41,187 nucleotides of DNA from Clostridium sp. (GTDB lineage: Bacteria > Bacillota > Clostridia > Clostridiales > Clostridiaceae): positions 1 to 41,187 of the forward strand of contig NZ_JAPFDR010000025.1 in assembly GCF_026168755.1 (NCBI RefSeq), read 5' to 3'. This document shows positions 24,531 through 33,658 of this stretch, piece after piece (within the stretch, counting starts at the first letter, position 1; every line of letters begins with the position of its first letter). The notes beneath the pieces are model-generated. The model had not been told where the DNA came from. It saw only the letters and a program-made list of their open reading frames with translations, and searched no databases. The position numbers were made by a program, and so were the translations under genes.

Positions 24531-25406
24531 TTATTTAACTGTAGATATATTAATATTTTTTCCATCAGAAATAGCTATAATTGTACCATTAATATCTGTT
24601 CTAAGTGTTTTAATATTATAAGAGTTAAGAAGAGATAAAGTTTCTGGTGTAGGATGACCATAGGTGTTATTTTTACCTACAGATATTATTGCGACAGATG
24701 GGTTTGCTGAAATTAGAAAATCTTCAGAAGTAGATGTTGAAGATCCATGATGTCCAACTTTTAAAATATCACAAATTAAATTATTATTTTGAGATAGTAC
24801 TATATTTTCCGTGGATACTTCAGCATCTCCTGTAAATAAAAAAGAGTTATTAACGAAAGTTATTTTTATGATTGGAGAATAGTCATTTAAATTATCACTA
24901 GATATATTTTCTAGAGGAGAGAATACTTGAATTTCTACATTTTTTCCAAGATCAATTCCTTTAACGCCATTCTTTAAAACACTTATTTTAAGGTTTTTAT
25001 CAACTAAGGCACTAATCATGCTCTCAAAGGTATTAGATGAAGTTATTACTTTAGGCGAATAAAAACTTCCAATATTATATCTTTTTATAATTGTATCCAT
25101 ATTTCCAATATGATCTTCATGAGGATGTGTTGCAATAATATAATCAAGTTTTTTTATATTTAAATTTTCTAAATAATCTAGTAAATCTTTTCTATTACTA
25201 GATGGACCAGAATCTATAAGTAAATTTTTATTATTAACCTGAATTAAAATACAATCTCCTTGACCTACATCTATATAGTGAACAATCATTTTGTTTTGGG
25301 AATTAACATTATTATTTTGAGTTAAAAAAGAAATAGAAATAATAATTACAGAAATAGTAAGTATTATTTTTAATCCTTTATAACCTTTATGTTTAAATTT
25401 ATTCAT
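24531..25406 (-). CDS. Exported ComEC-like metallo-beta-lactamase-fold hydrolase
   Basis: 291 residues. An N-terminal hydrophobic helix (about 11-29) acts as signal anchor. The metallo-hydrolase domain resembles the C-terminal domain of ComEC: HYIDVGQGDCILIQ (43-56), LLIDSGP, metal motif HPHEDHIGN (94-102), FTGDAE, and KVGHHGSSTS. The ComEC membrane channel is absent, so this is the free-standing form found in many clostridia. It may cleave nucleic acid or phosphodiesters outside the membrane; activity not shown. AGGAG precedes the ATG. Confidence 0.88.
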   Translation of the reverse strand: MNKFKHKGYKGLKIILTISVIIISISFLTQNNNVNSQNKMIVHYIDVGQGDCILIQVNNKNLLIDSGPSSNRKDLLDYLENLNIKKLDYIIATHPHEDHIGNMDTIIKRYNIGSFYSPKVITSSNTFESMISALVDKNLKISVLKNGVKGIDLGKNVEIQVFSPLENISSDNLNDYSPIIKITFVNNSFLFTGDAEVSTENIVLSQNNNLICDILKVGHHGSSTSTSEDFLISANPSVAIISVGKNNTYGHPTPETLSLLNSYNIKTLRTDINGTIIAISDGKNINISTVK

Positions 25407-25587
25407 AATTAAAGACTCCTAAATAAGAATATATATCTTAGATTATTGCCTAGAATTAGGGAAAGAAATCTTAAGTTTATAAATATTTAATAAGTTAGTT
25501 AAGTGAATTTATTGGTATAATATGTTATAATTGTATAAAATATCGTGTAAGAGCTAAGTTAAATAAAATGATATTAGGAGGATGGGG

Positions 25588-27330
25588 ATGAAAAAAGAGT
25601 TTTCAATAAGTAATGATAAAGTATTAATGAATTTTTCAACTAGGTATTGTAATAATTTTGAGAGTTTATTAGAAAGTGAAGGATTTAGAAGGGTTTTAAG
25701 TGTTTATTTAAAGAAATCTGAAAAAAAGAGAACTTTATCATATAGATATTTAATTAAATCGTTAAATACCACCGAGATAACAAGTTTAAGAGAAGATATT
25801 ACGAAAATTTTTAAATGGTTAACTATAATAGATGTAAAAGAGGTTGTTGAATTAAATCCAAGATATAGTGAACTTCTTAGTAATAAAGAAGAGTTTATTA
25901 ATGTAATAGAGGATTTTTATTTATTTTGGAGAAGATTAGAAAGATATACTATTATTCAAAATGATAAAGTTAGTCAAGGATTAGCAGCCATGAATTTTAC
26001 AGAAGCAAATTCAGCTTTTGAAAAGTTAATATTAAAGTTCTATAGAAAAATAGAGCAAAATGTATTAGGTAGAACTCCGCAAGTTTTTAGACAAATAACA
26101 GCTGGTGGAAATTGTAGTATAATGATAAATAAGTTATTATGGCCAATTCCAAAAGGATATGAATCACTAGAGGATATTAATTTTATAGATTGTATTTTAC
26201 TAGAGCCACCATTTATAACATATCCTAAAAAAAATACAAGAAATGGCATGTTTTCAGAGGTTAATAATAATCCTTTAAAGTATGCACATATAAATAAAGA
26301 GCATTGGTTTTGTTATCCTGCAAAAGTTGGAGAGTTAATAGCATATATATATTTCCATAGAGATTTTATGAATCATGGAATAACTTTATGTAATTTATTT
26401 GAAATGGCTAAGAGAGAAGAGTGTAGAGGAAGGCGTCCTGATATTGTTTATGTATTTGGAATAAATGATGGAGAAGAGTTAAAAACAGTTTTCTATGATG
26501 ATGAAGAAAACAATATAATGCTTGGATATATAAATTATTCAGAGGAGATAGATTACTTTGGATATATGAAAAAGATGATATTAACATTGCATAATTTAAT
26601 AATGATAAAAAGAGGTTGTTTACCTATACATGGTGCAATGGTAAATGTTCAAATGAAAAATGGAAAAGAAGCTAATGTAGTAATAATGGGTGATAGTGGT
26701 GCAGGAAAATCTGAAAGCTTGGAAGCTTTTAGAACATTAAGTGAAGAATATATAAGTAATATGAGTATTATTTTTGATGATATGGGTACATTTAAAGAAA
26801 TTAATGGAGAGATATATGGATATGGTACAGAAATAGGTGCTTTTGTTAGATTAGACGATTTAGCGCAAGGATATGCATTTAGAGAAATAGATAGAAGTAT
26901 ATTTATGAATCCAGATAAAATAAATGCACGATTAGTAATGCCTGTAGCACCATATAGTCAAATAGTAAAAGGTTATAAAATAGATTTATTTTTATATGCT
27001 AATAATTTTACTGATATAAACAAAGGTGATAAATCTATTGAATATTTTAATAATACTGAAGATGCAATTAAATTATTTAAATCAGGTCCAAGAATGGCAA
27101 AGGGAACTACTACTGAAGAAGGATTAGTTGAAAGTTACTTTGCAAATCCATTTGGACCTGCACAAAAGCAAGAAGCTACTGATATATTGATAGATAGATA
27201 TTTTAAGACAATGTTTAACACAAATGTAAAAGTTGGACAAATCAAGACATGTCTTGGAGTTAAAGGCAGAGAGCAAGAGGGGCCAAGAGAGGCTGCAATA
27301 GAGTTATTTAATATTATTAAAGAGTTATAA
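25588..27330 (+). CDS. PEPCK/HPr-kinase-like P-loop protein of unknown function
   Basis: About 580 residues. The first half has no motif I recognise. The second half has a nucleotide-binding core: GCLPIHGAMV, then P-loop GDSGAGKSES (about 368-377), a Walker-B-like segment IIFDDMG, and AKGTTTEEGLVESYFANPFGP. The P-loop spelling is closest to HPr kinase (GDSGIGKSET), while overall size and the late blocks recall ATP-dependent PEP carboxykinase. Neither standard enzyme fits. AGGAGG at 25576-25581 is 6 bases from the ATG at 25588 and too close to the ATG at 25582, so I start at 25588. Monocistronic with a strong terminator. Confidence 0.65.
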   Translation: MKKEFSISNDKVLMNFSTRYCNNFESLLESEGFRRVLSVYLKKSEKKRTLSYRYLIKSLNTTEITSLREDITKIFKWLTIIDVKEVVELNPRYSELLSNKEEFINVIEDFYLFWRRLERYTIIQNDKVSQGLAAMNFTEANSAFEKLILKFYRKIEQNVLGRTPQVFRQITAGGNCSIMINKLLWPIPKGYESLEDINFIDCILLEPPFITYPKKNTRNGMFSEVNNNPLKYAHINKEHWFCYPAKVGELIAYIYFHRDFMNHGITLCNLFEMAKREECRGRRPDIVYVFGINDGEELKTVFYDDEENNIMLGYINYSEEIDYFGYMKKMILTLHNLIMIKRGCLPIHGAMVNVQMKNGKEANVVIMGDSGAGKSESLEAFRTLSEEYISNMSIIFDDMGTFKEINGEIYGYGTEIGAFVRLDDLAQGYAFREIDRSIFMNPDKINARLVMPVAPYSQIVKGYKIDLFLYANNFTDINKGDKSIEYFNNTEDAIKLFKSGPRMAKGTTTEEGLVESYFANPFGPAQKQEATDILIDRYFKTMFNTNVKVGQIKTCLGVKGREQEGPREAAIELFNIIKEL

Positions 27331-27372
27331 GAAAGAGCTTTGCACTTTTATGTGCAAAGCTCTTTCTTAATT
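27329..27372. terminator. Bidirectional terminator
   Basis: A perfect 17-base stem, 27329-27345 with 27352-27368, around a 6-base loop. It serves the PEPCK-like gene and, on the other strand, the DUF378 gene. Confidence 0.9.
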
Positions 27373-27567
27373 TTAAAATCTATCTTTTGCAAAAAATGAT
27401 ATAGCATATAAACCACAAATACCAATAATAGCATAAATGATTCTGCTAAAAGTACTCATATCACCAAAGATTGTAGCAACAAGATCGAATTGAAAAAAGC
27501 CTAATAGGCCCCAATTTATAGCTCCAATTATAATAAGTATAAGTACTATGGTGTCAATTACCTTCAT
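27373..27567 (-). CDS. DUF378 family small membrane protein
   Basis: 64 residues with two hydrophobic helices. Starts MKVIDTIVLILIIIGAINWGLLG, the typical DUF378 opening, and ends GICGLYAISFF. The frame is open for 21 more residues upstream, but AGGAG lies 8 bases before this ATG and the family starts here. Function unknown. Confidence 0.85.
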   Translation of the reverse strand: MKVIDTIVLILIIIGAINWGLLGFFQFDLVATIFGDMSTFSRIIYAIIGICGLYAISFFAKDRF

Positions 27568-27649
27568 AAAAACAACTCCTTTAGTTTTAATAACATAGTT
27601 ATTTTTTCCAAAAGAGAAATTTATATTCATGCGAAAATATATTTAAAAA

Positions 27650-28117
27650 TTAAATTGAAATATTTCTATCAATAGGTTGATTTAAAGATATAATAGTGTC
27701 AGTTCTTTGAATTCCGGAAATAACATTTATTTTGTTTAATAGTATATCTTGAAGATCACTTATGTTTTTACAGATCACTTTAGCAAATACAGAATAATCA
27801 CCAGTAGTTAAATGTAATTCAACAACTTCTTTAATTTTGGACATTTCTTCAAAAACATCTGAGAATGATGAAGTTTTATCAATATATATTCCTACAAAGC
27901 AACAAACATCATATCCTAATTTAGGAAGATTTAAAAGAATTTTAGTTCCCTTAATTATTCCAAGTTCCTCCATTTTTTTCATACGAACATGAATAGTACC
28001 CCCACTAACATGGCAAAGTCTTGCAATTTCTAAATATGGAGTTCTACAATCTTTTATTAATATATCTAAAATTTGAAGATCTAATTCATCAAGTTGATAG
28101 GTTTGATTTGAACCCAT
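27650..28117 (-). CDS. Lrp/AsnC family transcriptional regulator
   Basis: 155 residues. N-terminal winged helix-turn-helix (about 7-55: LDELDLQILDILIKDCRTPYLEIARLCHVSGGTIHVRMKKMEELGII) and C-terminal RAM ligand-binding/oligomerisation domain (about 70-150, with VVELHLTTGDYSVFAKVIC). Members sense amino acids or related metabolites. AAAGGGGTG precedes the ATG. Upstream of DUF378 on the same strand; target genes not evident. Confidence 0.92.
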   Translation of the reverse strand: MGSNQTYQLDELDLQILDILIKDCRTPYLEIARLCHVSGGTIHVRMKKMEELGIIKGTKILLNLPKLGYDVCCFVGIYIDKTSSFSDVFEEMSKIKEVVELHLTTGDYSVFAKVICKNISDLQDILLNKINVISGIQRTDTIISLNQPIDRNISI

Positions 28118-28348
28118 AATAACACCCCTTTAATAAATTTATAATATCTTTAATACATTTTATCAAATAATTTAAATATATGCTAGTCCAAATTATCGAA
28201 TTATTATTTTTTAAGAGATATAATATGAAAATTAGTAATTTTTAACATAAAATAGGTTTTATAAAAATATGAAAATAAAACTGGGTTGAAAATATGTTAA
28301 ATAGAAAGTAATATATATATTAGAAAGATATAGGAAGGAGAGCTATTG

Positions 28349-28705
28349 ATGGGAAGCTTTTTATCAACGCTGCTTTATTTCATTGTTCTATTAGCAATTG
28401 TATTTGGAGTAATGTTCTTAGGAAGAAAGTATGTATTTTCAAAAGTTAGAATTAATAAGTATATACCACTTGGTATATCTATAGTAACATTAATTTTACA
28501 AGGATTTATGCCTGCTATTTTAGGTGAAAATATTTGGTGGGTATCATTTTTACTAACTATATTAACAGTAACATTCTTTTTATGGTTCCTGGATATTCAA
28601 GCAACTGGTGGACCTAAAAAGAAAGAAAAGAAAATTGAAATTAGACCTAAGGCTAAGCCTAATAGAGTAAAGCATTTAAATAATAATCAAAACAATAAAA
28701 AATAA
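28349..28705 (+). CDS. Small membrane protein of unknown function
   Basis: 118 residues not recognised. Three hydrophobic segments (about 6-25, 37-57, 62-82) are followed by a very basic, Lys/Asn-rich cytoplasmic tail. AGGAAGGAG is 8 bases before the ATG at 28349; a TTG one codon earlier is less well placed. Monocistronic, with a long hairpin behind it. Confidence 0.7.
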   Translation: MGSFLSTLLYFIVLLAIVFGVMFLGRKYVFSKVRINKYIPLGISIVTLILQGFMPAILGENIWWVSFLLTILTVTFFLWFLDIQATGGPKKKEKKIEIRPKAKPNRVKHLNNNQNNKK

Positions 28706-28800
28706 AGTGTTTAATTTTTCCCTTTATAGAAATAGTTTTATTATTAAAATTACTTTCTATAAAGGGAATATTAAAATTAAATGCTTTTTATTTTTTATTA
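28704..28800 (+). terminator. Long hairpin terminator
   Basis: AAGTGTTTAATTTT and CCCTTTATAGAAA pair with TTTCTATAAAGGG and AAAATTAAATGCTT on the far side, followed by a T-rich run. Confidence 0.65.
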
Positions 28801-28807
28801 AACAACT

Positions 28808-28853
28808 TTATTCACTCAAGTTGTATTCTTTATGTAACTTTAAGTGAATAATT
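28808..28853 (-). terminator. Terminator of the PHP gene
   Basis: TTATTCACT-AAGTT pairs with AACTT-AAGTGAATAA (one mismatch), directly after the minus-strand stop. Confidence 0.55.
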
Positions 28854-28854
28854 T

Positions 28855-29883
28855 CTAAATATAGTTATTATTTAAGTGAACAATAAAAATTGGAGAACTT
28901 ACTGCAGTTTTATTCTCATCTTGAAGTATTCTAATAACATACCAAGTTTCTGTTTTTAAACTTTGATGTTCATATATATATTTAATACTACTTAAATTAA
29001 TATCTTCAATTTTCTTTATAATTGTACCACCATTTGATATTATTTGAATTTCTTTTATTTTATATCTTATATCTTCAGCAAAAATTGAAAACTTTATTTT
29101 TGAAGAATAAATTGATAATGTATCGCCCATAAATGTTTCATCTATAGTAAAATGTAATTTTAAAAATCGTGATTCAGTTGAATAAGTCCTATGATTTCTA
29201 AAGGCATCAATTAATGAATTCTTAGATAAATCATTTGCAATATATGCAGTTAAATTATCAGATTGATCGAAATTAATTCTATGATTATCTTGCCCATTAA
29301 CAGCACCTAATTTCCAGCCTTGATCTAGTAATTGATAATAGTACTTTTCATGTTTAGTATATTTACTTGCAGGATTACCATTGTAAACTTCTATAGATGT
29401 AATAATCTTATTAAAAATTTCATTATATTGAATTTTACCAATTTCCTTATGAGGATGATTAATAATTATAAAAGCTTGAGGGTTATTAATCATCCATAAA
29501 GTTAATAATCTTAAATCTTTTATAGCACCGGTAAAAAAGTTACTAGGATTTATTATGTTAAAATCACCAAAGGGAATAGTTCTACATTCAAAGCCAACAA
29601 TAGGTAAGAAGTCATCTTCATTTTTTCTTATTTTATTGGAAAAATAATTTGTTGCATCCCATTTTGTTAAAGTACGATCTTTAACAGTAGTTTTATTTGC
29701 AAGAAAATCATTGTGATCAGTTACAAATAAAAAATTTAAACCACATTTTATAGCAAATTCATATAAGTTTAAAGGAGTACCTTTACCAGTTGAATAGCTA
29801 GAATGACAGTGGGGAATACCATAATAATATTTTAATTTATTCTGATCAAAGATTACTCTGGTTTTACGCTTACTTTTACTCAC
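28855..29883 (-). CDS. PHP-domain metallohydrolase (CehA/McbA-like)
   Basis: 342 residues. PHP metal motifs: HCHSSYSTG (His25, His27), VTDHND (Asp56, His57), NHPHKE, and NGQDNHR near residue 200. The region after about 235 looks beta-rich and may be an extra domain. PHP enzymes cleave phosphoester bonds; the substrate is not predictable here. GTG start with a modest SD (GAGG). No signal peptide; monocistronic. Confidence 0.82.
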   Translation of the reverse strand: MSKSKRKTRVIFDQNKLKYYYGIPHCHSSYSTGKGTPLNLYEFAIKCGLNFLFVTDHNDFLANKTTVKDRTLTKWDATNYFSNKIRKNEDDFLPIVGFECRTIPFGDFNIINPSNFFTGAIKDLRLLTLWMINNPQAFIIINHPHKEIGKIQYNEIFNKIITSIEVYNGNPASKYTKHEKYYYQLLDQGWKLGAVNGQDNHRINFDQSDNLTAYIANDLSKNSLIDAFRNHRTYSTESRFLKLHFTIDETFMGDTLSIYSSKIKFSIFAEDIRYKIKEIQIISNGGTIIKKIEDINLSSIKYIYEHQSLKTETWYVIRILQDENKTAVSSPIFIVHLNNNYI

Positions 29884-30017
29884 AAATTCGCCTCTTAAAA
29901 TTATTCATTATTAATATATAGTATTAAAGGCATTAAAATAATGACAATAATTATAAAGGGTGATAAAATAAAGTGAAACTTTCATGATGAATATAAGTTA
30001 TAAGGGAGTTAAAAAAT

Positions 30018-30521
30018 ATGATTATGGATTTTGAGGGATTTAAACCTAAAATAAATGAGAATACATATATTTCAGAAAGCGTTGATATAATAGGAAAAGT
30101 TGAAATTGAGGATAATGTAAACATATGGTTTGGTACCAGGCTTAGAGCTGATATGAACAAAATAGTAGTTGGTGCTAATACTAATATTCAAGAAAATTCA
30201 GTAGTACATGTTGATACTAACTTTCCATGTATTATTGGTAAAAATGTAACTATAGGTCATGGAGCTATAATTCACGGATGTAGTATTTCAGATAATGTTT
30301 TAGTGGGAATGGGATCAATAATATTAAATAATGCTAAAATTGGAAAGAATACTATTATAGGGGCAGGAAGTTTAGTGACTCAGGGAAAGAGTTTTCCAGA
30401 TGGAGTTCTTATTTTAGGAAATCCAGCAAAAGTAGTTAGAGAATTAACTGATGATGAAATAAAAAACATTAAGAAGTCAGCAGATAATTACGTAAATTTA
30501 AGTAAAAGATATAAAAAGTAG
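30018..30521 (+). CDS. Gamma-class carbonic anhydrase-like hexapeptide-repeat protein
   Basis: 167 residues. Left-handed beta-helix with repeated hexapeptides (IIGKNVTIGHGAIIHG, VLVGMGSIILNNAKIG, TIIGAGSLV). Three histidines, in VVHVD and GHGAIIHG, match the zinc-site histidines of gamma-CA/YrdA proteins. The C-terminal helix GNPAKVVRELTDDEI is typical. Many such proteins show no CA activity when tested, so the function is tentative. GGGAG 9 bases before the ATG. The stop overlaps the SD of cvfB, so the two are co-translated. Confidence 0.88.
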   Translation: MIMDFEGFKPKINENTYISESVDIIGKVEIEDNVNIWFGTRLRADMNKIVVGANTNIQENSVVHVDTNFPCIIGKNVTIGHGAIIHGCSISDNVLVGMGSIILNNAKIGKNTIIGAGSLVTQGKSFPDGVLILGNPAKVVRELTDDEIKNIKKSADNYVNLSKRYKK

Positions 30522-30529
30522 GAGGACGT

Positions 30530-31369
30530 ATGTTAAGAATAGGAGAATATAATACTTTAGTAGTAGATAGAGAAAAGGACTTTGGATTTTATCTAGTTGA
30601 TAAACAAAGTAAAGAGGATGTTTTACTTCCTAAGTCATTAGCGGAAGGAATGGGAGTAGAAGTTGGTAAGGAGGTTGAAGTATTTATATACAGAGACTCA
30701 AAGGATAGACCAATAGCTACATTTAAGAAGCCTTTAGCTATAGTTGGTGATGTTGCTTATTTAAAGGTTGTACATCAAGGTGAGTTTGGTGCATTTGTTG
30801 ATTTTGGATTAGATAGAGATATATTTGTACCATTAAAAGAGCAAAGATATAAATTACATACAGGAAAAAAATATTTATTTTATATATATGTAGATAAGAC
30901 AGGAAGACTTGCAGCTACAACAGAGGTTGAGCCATATATTGAAGTTGCTGAGGAAGGAACATTTAAAGTTGGAGATGAAGTTACTGCAATGGTATTTTCA
31001 AAGACTCCTTCAGGAACTTTAAATGTTGCAATTGATGCTAAATATAGGGGATTAGTATTACCAAATGAGTACTATAATGAGGTTCATCCAGGATATGAAA
31101 TGCAATTAAGAGTTAAGAGGGTTTATGAAGATGGTGTAATAGGATTAACACCAAGAAAGACTAGATTAAATGAAAGAGATGAACTTCAAGAAAAAATTGT
31201 AACTTATATGAGAAAAAATGGTGGATTTATGGAGTTTAATGATAAGTCTAATCCAGAAGATATAAAAGCGACTTTTGGAACTAGTAAGAATTACTTTAAG
31301 ATGGCTTTAGGTGGGCTTATGAAGGCTGGAAAGCTTACTCAAGATAAAGAGGGAAGTAGATTACTATAG
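30530..31369 (+). CDS. cvfB: S1-domain RNA-binding protein, CvfB family
   Basis: 279 residues, typical for CvfB. Several S1-like beta-barrels: the first at about 1-65, a clear S1 motif GEFGAFVDFGLDRDIFVP (about 85-105), another with SGTLNVAIDAKYRGLVLPNEY, and a C-terminal winged-helix segment (GGFMEFNDKSNPEDIKATFGTSKNYFKMALGGLMKAGKL). In staphylococci and streptococci CvfB affects virulence gene expression and RNA processing. GGAGG 4 bases before the ATG; second gene of a two-gene operon. Confidence 0.92.
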   Translation: MLRIGEYNTLVVDREKDFGFYLVDKQSKEDVLLPKSLAEGMGVEVGKEVEVFIYRDSKDRPIATFKKPLAIVGDVAYLKVVHQGEFGAFVDFGLDRDIFVPLKEQRYKLHTGKKYLFYIYVDKTGRLAATTEVEPYIEVAEEGTFKVGDEVTAMVFSKTPSGTLNVAIDAKYRGLVLPNEYYNEVHPGYEMQLRVKRVYEDGVIGLTPRKTRLNERDELQEKIVTYMRKNGGFMEFNDKSNPEDIKATFGTSKNYFKMALGGLMKAGKLTQDKEGSRLL

Positions 31370-31422
31370 TTAGTAGTTAATAACTTCTTTAATATAATGA
31401 AAAGTTAATAATAATTTAGATT

Positions 31423-31488
31423 AGAACACTGAAGTGAACTATTTGATGGATACTTATCAGAAAATAGTTCAGAAAGGTGTTCTTTTTA
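31423..31488 (+). terminator. Terminator of the cvfB operon
   Basis: AGAACAC and TGAACTATTT pair with AAATAGTTCA and GTGTTCT around a loop, with symmetric internal bulges, then TTTTT. Confidence 0.8.
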
Positions 31489-31600
31489 TGTAAAAAAATT
31501 TAAAGTTTTTTGTTAGGTAACAATTTGGCAATAAGTTAATTAAAATATGTAAAAACTTAGATGTATTATATATTTGTAAACTAATAAGGGGTGGTACTAA

Positions 31601-32944
31601 ATGCTTAATACAAATAAAAGAATATTATTTGGGATATCAGTATGTATAATTACATCTATTTTACCTAGCTGTAGTATAGGGGATAAGACTATAACTATGA
31701 ATGAAGATGTTTATATGGAGGAGATAGAAAATTCAAGTAAGATAACAAGTGAAGAAATTAATATTGAGATAGATGAGGGATTTAAGTTTGAACCAGGATT
31801 TTTTCAAGATGGTAAGATATATGGAATTTTGATAAATACTGCAAAAAGTTCAGAGGGTGATGTAGAAGGATATAGTGCATATTATTCTAAAGAGGATAAT
31901 TTGGTGAAACTAAATAAGTTGACTAATGAAGAAATATTTTCAAACATGAATTATAATGAAAGAAGAATATATAATTGGAACAATGAAACTTTTAAAGATG
32001 TAGTAACAGGGGAAGAGAAAAGTATACCAGAAGTTAAAATTGATTTTACTAGTGATACAGAAGGTATAAGAGTAGTAGCAGAAGAAAGCAATAATAAAGT
32101 AAATAATAATTATGCTAAAGACTATATAGATAAAAAATATTATGGAAATGAACGCTCTATGAAGAGTGATCAATATTATCTTGTAAAAGGAAATTATAAT
32201 TATATTTATAGGCAAATAACAAATTTTGTATATGAAGTAGAAGATGATAAAGACTTTTCATATAGGACTGTATATGGTAAGTGGGATTTAACAAAATTTA
32301 AAAGTGTAGATTCAATTATTGTTTTATATGATTATGAAAATAATAAAGTAATAACTTTTGATGGAAAGTTTAATGGAGATTTTCCTATTTTAAGCAATTT
32401 GATGTATTCAAAAGAAAATAATAAAATTTATGCTATAGGTGGAAGCAATGAAGATGAAGTTTATGAAATAAATATTAATGATGACACTTATAGTTTAGAT
32501 TTAATATATAAATTTGACTTAGGTGATAAGATAACTGCTGCATGGAAGAGTAAAATAATAGGAGACAGTTTACTTATAGGGTCATTTAAACCTGATGGTA
32601 GTGAAGATGAGTTTATTATGACGGAAGAAGAGACTATGTTACTTGATTTAAGTAGCAAGGAAATTAATGTAATACAGAAGAATAATGAAACTAACTTTTT
32701 AATGCAATCTAATTCAAGCAAATATGTAATAACTGTTAATCATGAAGCGGGAGAAGAGAAAAGTAGGATATTTTTAGGAAAGGTTCATGAAAATAAAGTA
32801 GAGTATATCTATGAGTTTGAAGAGGGTCCAATAAAAGTTGTATTTGATGATGATGAAAAAAATATGTTTGTTCAATATGGAACTTGGAAAGATGAGAATA
32901 TAGTTACTTATAGATATGTTTTGTATAATTTAGATATAGAATAG
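31601..32944 (+). CDS. Lipoprotein of unknown function, first gene of a two-component operon
   Basis: 447 residues. A signal peptide ends in a lipobox ILPSC; the cysteine at about residue 24 would be lipidated. The mature part is acidic with many alternating beta strands and repeated blocks such as YSKENNKIYAIGGSNEDEVYEI, which suggests a beta-propeller, though I cannot count blades securely. AAGGGGTGG precedes the ATG. The response regulator begins 25 bases after the stop, so the lipoprotein may act as the sensing partner or the target of the system. Confidence 0.7.
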   Translation: MLNTNKRILFGISVCIITSILPSCSIGDKTITMNEDVYMEEIENSSKITSEEINIEIDEGFKFEPGFFQDGKIYGILINTAKSSEGDVEGYSAYYSKEDNLVKLNKLTNEEIFSNMNYNERRIYNWNNETFKDVVTGEEKSIPEVKIDFTSDTEGIRVVAEESNNKVNNNYAKDYIDKKYYGNERSMKSDQYYLVKGNYNYIYRQITNFVYEVEDDKDFSYRTVYGKWDLTKFKSVDSIIVLYDYENNKVITFDGKFNGDFPILSNLMYSKENNKIYAIGGSNEDEVYEININDDTYSLDLIYKFDLGDKITAAWKSKIIGDSLLIGSFKPDGSEDEFIMTEEETMLLDLSSKEINVIQKNNETNFLMQSNSSKYVITVNHEAGEEKSRIFLGKVHENKVEYIYEFEEGPIKVVFDDDEKNMFVQYGTWKDENIVTYRYVLYNLDIE

Positions 32945-32969
32945 AAAATGTGAAAAATTTGGGGGAGAC

Positions 32970-33653
32970 ATGGAAAGGCAAAGAATTTTAGTTGTAGAAG
33001 ATGAAATATCAATAAATGATATATTAACATTTGCATTAAGAAAAGAAGGATATGATGTTAGAGGTGTATATAGGGGGCAAGATGCGATAGAGATGGTAGA
33101 GAGCTTTAATCCAGATTTAGTGCTTTTAGATATTATGTTACCTGACAAAGATGGATTTCAAGTGTGTAGAGAAATTTGTGATAAGACTTTTGTAATAATG
33201 TTGACAGCAAGAGATGATGTTATAGATAAGATTCTGGGTATAGAAATAGGAGCCGATGATTATATAACAAAACCTTTTGAAATTAGAGAAGTAACAGCAA
33301 GGATAAAAAGTATTTTTAGAAGACTTAGCAAAAGCAATAATATTATGTCTAATATTTCCCAGGAAATATTAGATAAGGGGTTATTTATAAATTTAAATGA
33401 TAGAAAAGTGTATAAGGATGGAGTTGAAATAGAGCTAAAGAAGAAGGAATTTGATTTATTAAGTTTTTTATATATAAATAAAAATATAGTATTTTCAAGA
33501 GAAGAATTACTTGATAAGGTATGGGGAGATGAATATGAAGGTGATGTAAGAACTGTTGATGTTCATATTAGAAGAGTAAGAGCTAGATTAGGTGAAGAGA
33601 AAAATAGTACTTTAATAGAAACAGTTTTTGGGGTTGGATATGTAATGAGGTGA
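32970..33653 (+). CDS. OmpR/PhoB-family response regulator
   Basis: 227 residues. Receiver domain with acidic pocket Glu10/Asp11, phosphoacceptor Asp54 (LVLLDIMLPDKDG), Thr79 (MLTARDD) and Lys101 (YITKPF). C-terminal winged-helix DNA-binding domain (about 130-227: LKKKEFDLLSFL, VDVHIRRVRARLGE, TVFGVGYVMR). SD GGGGGAG. Its stop codon lies within the SD of the kinase gene. Confidence 0.95.
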   Translation: MERQRILVVEDEISINDILTFALRKEGYDVRGVYRGQDAIEMVESFNPDLVLLDIMLPDKDGFQVCREICDKTFVIMLTARDDVIDKILGIEIGADDYITKPFEIREVTARIKSIFRRLSKSNNIMSNISQEILDKGLFINLNDRKVYKDGVEIELKKKEFDLLSFLYINKNIVFSREELLDKVWGDEYEGDVRTVDVHIRRVRARLGEEKNSTLIETVFGVGYVMR

Positions 33654-33658
33654 AAAAA

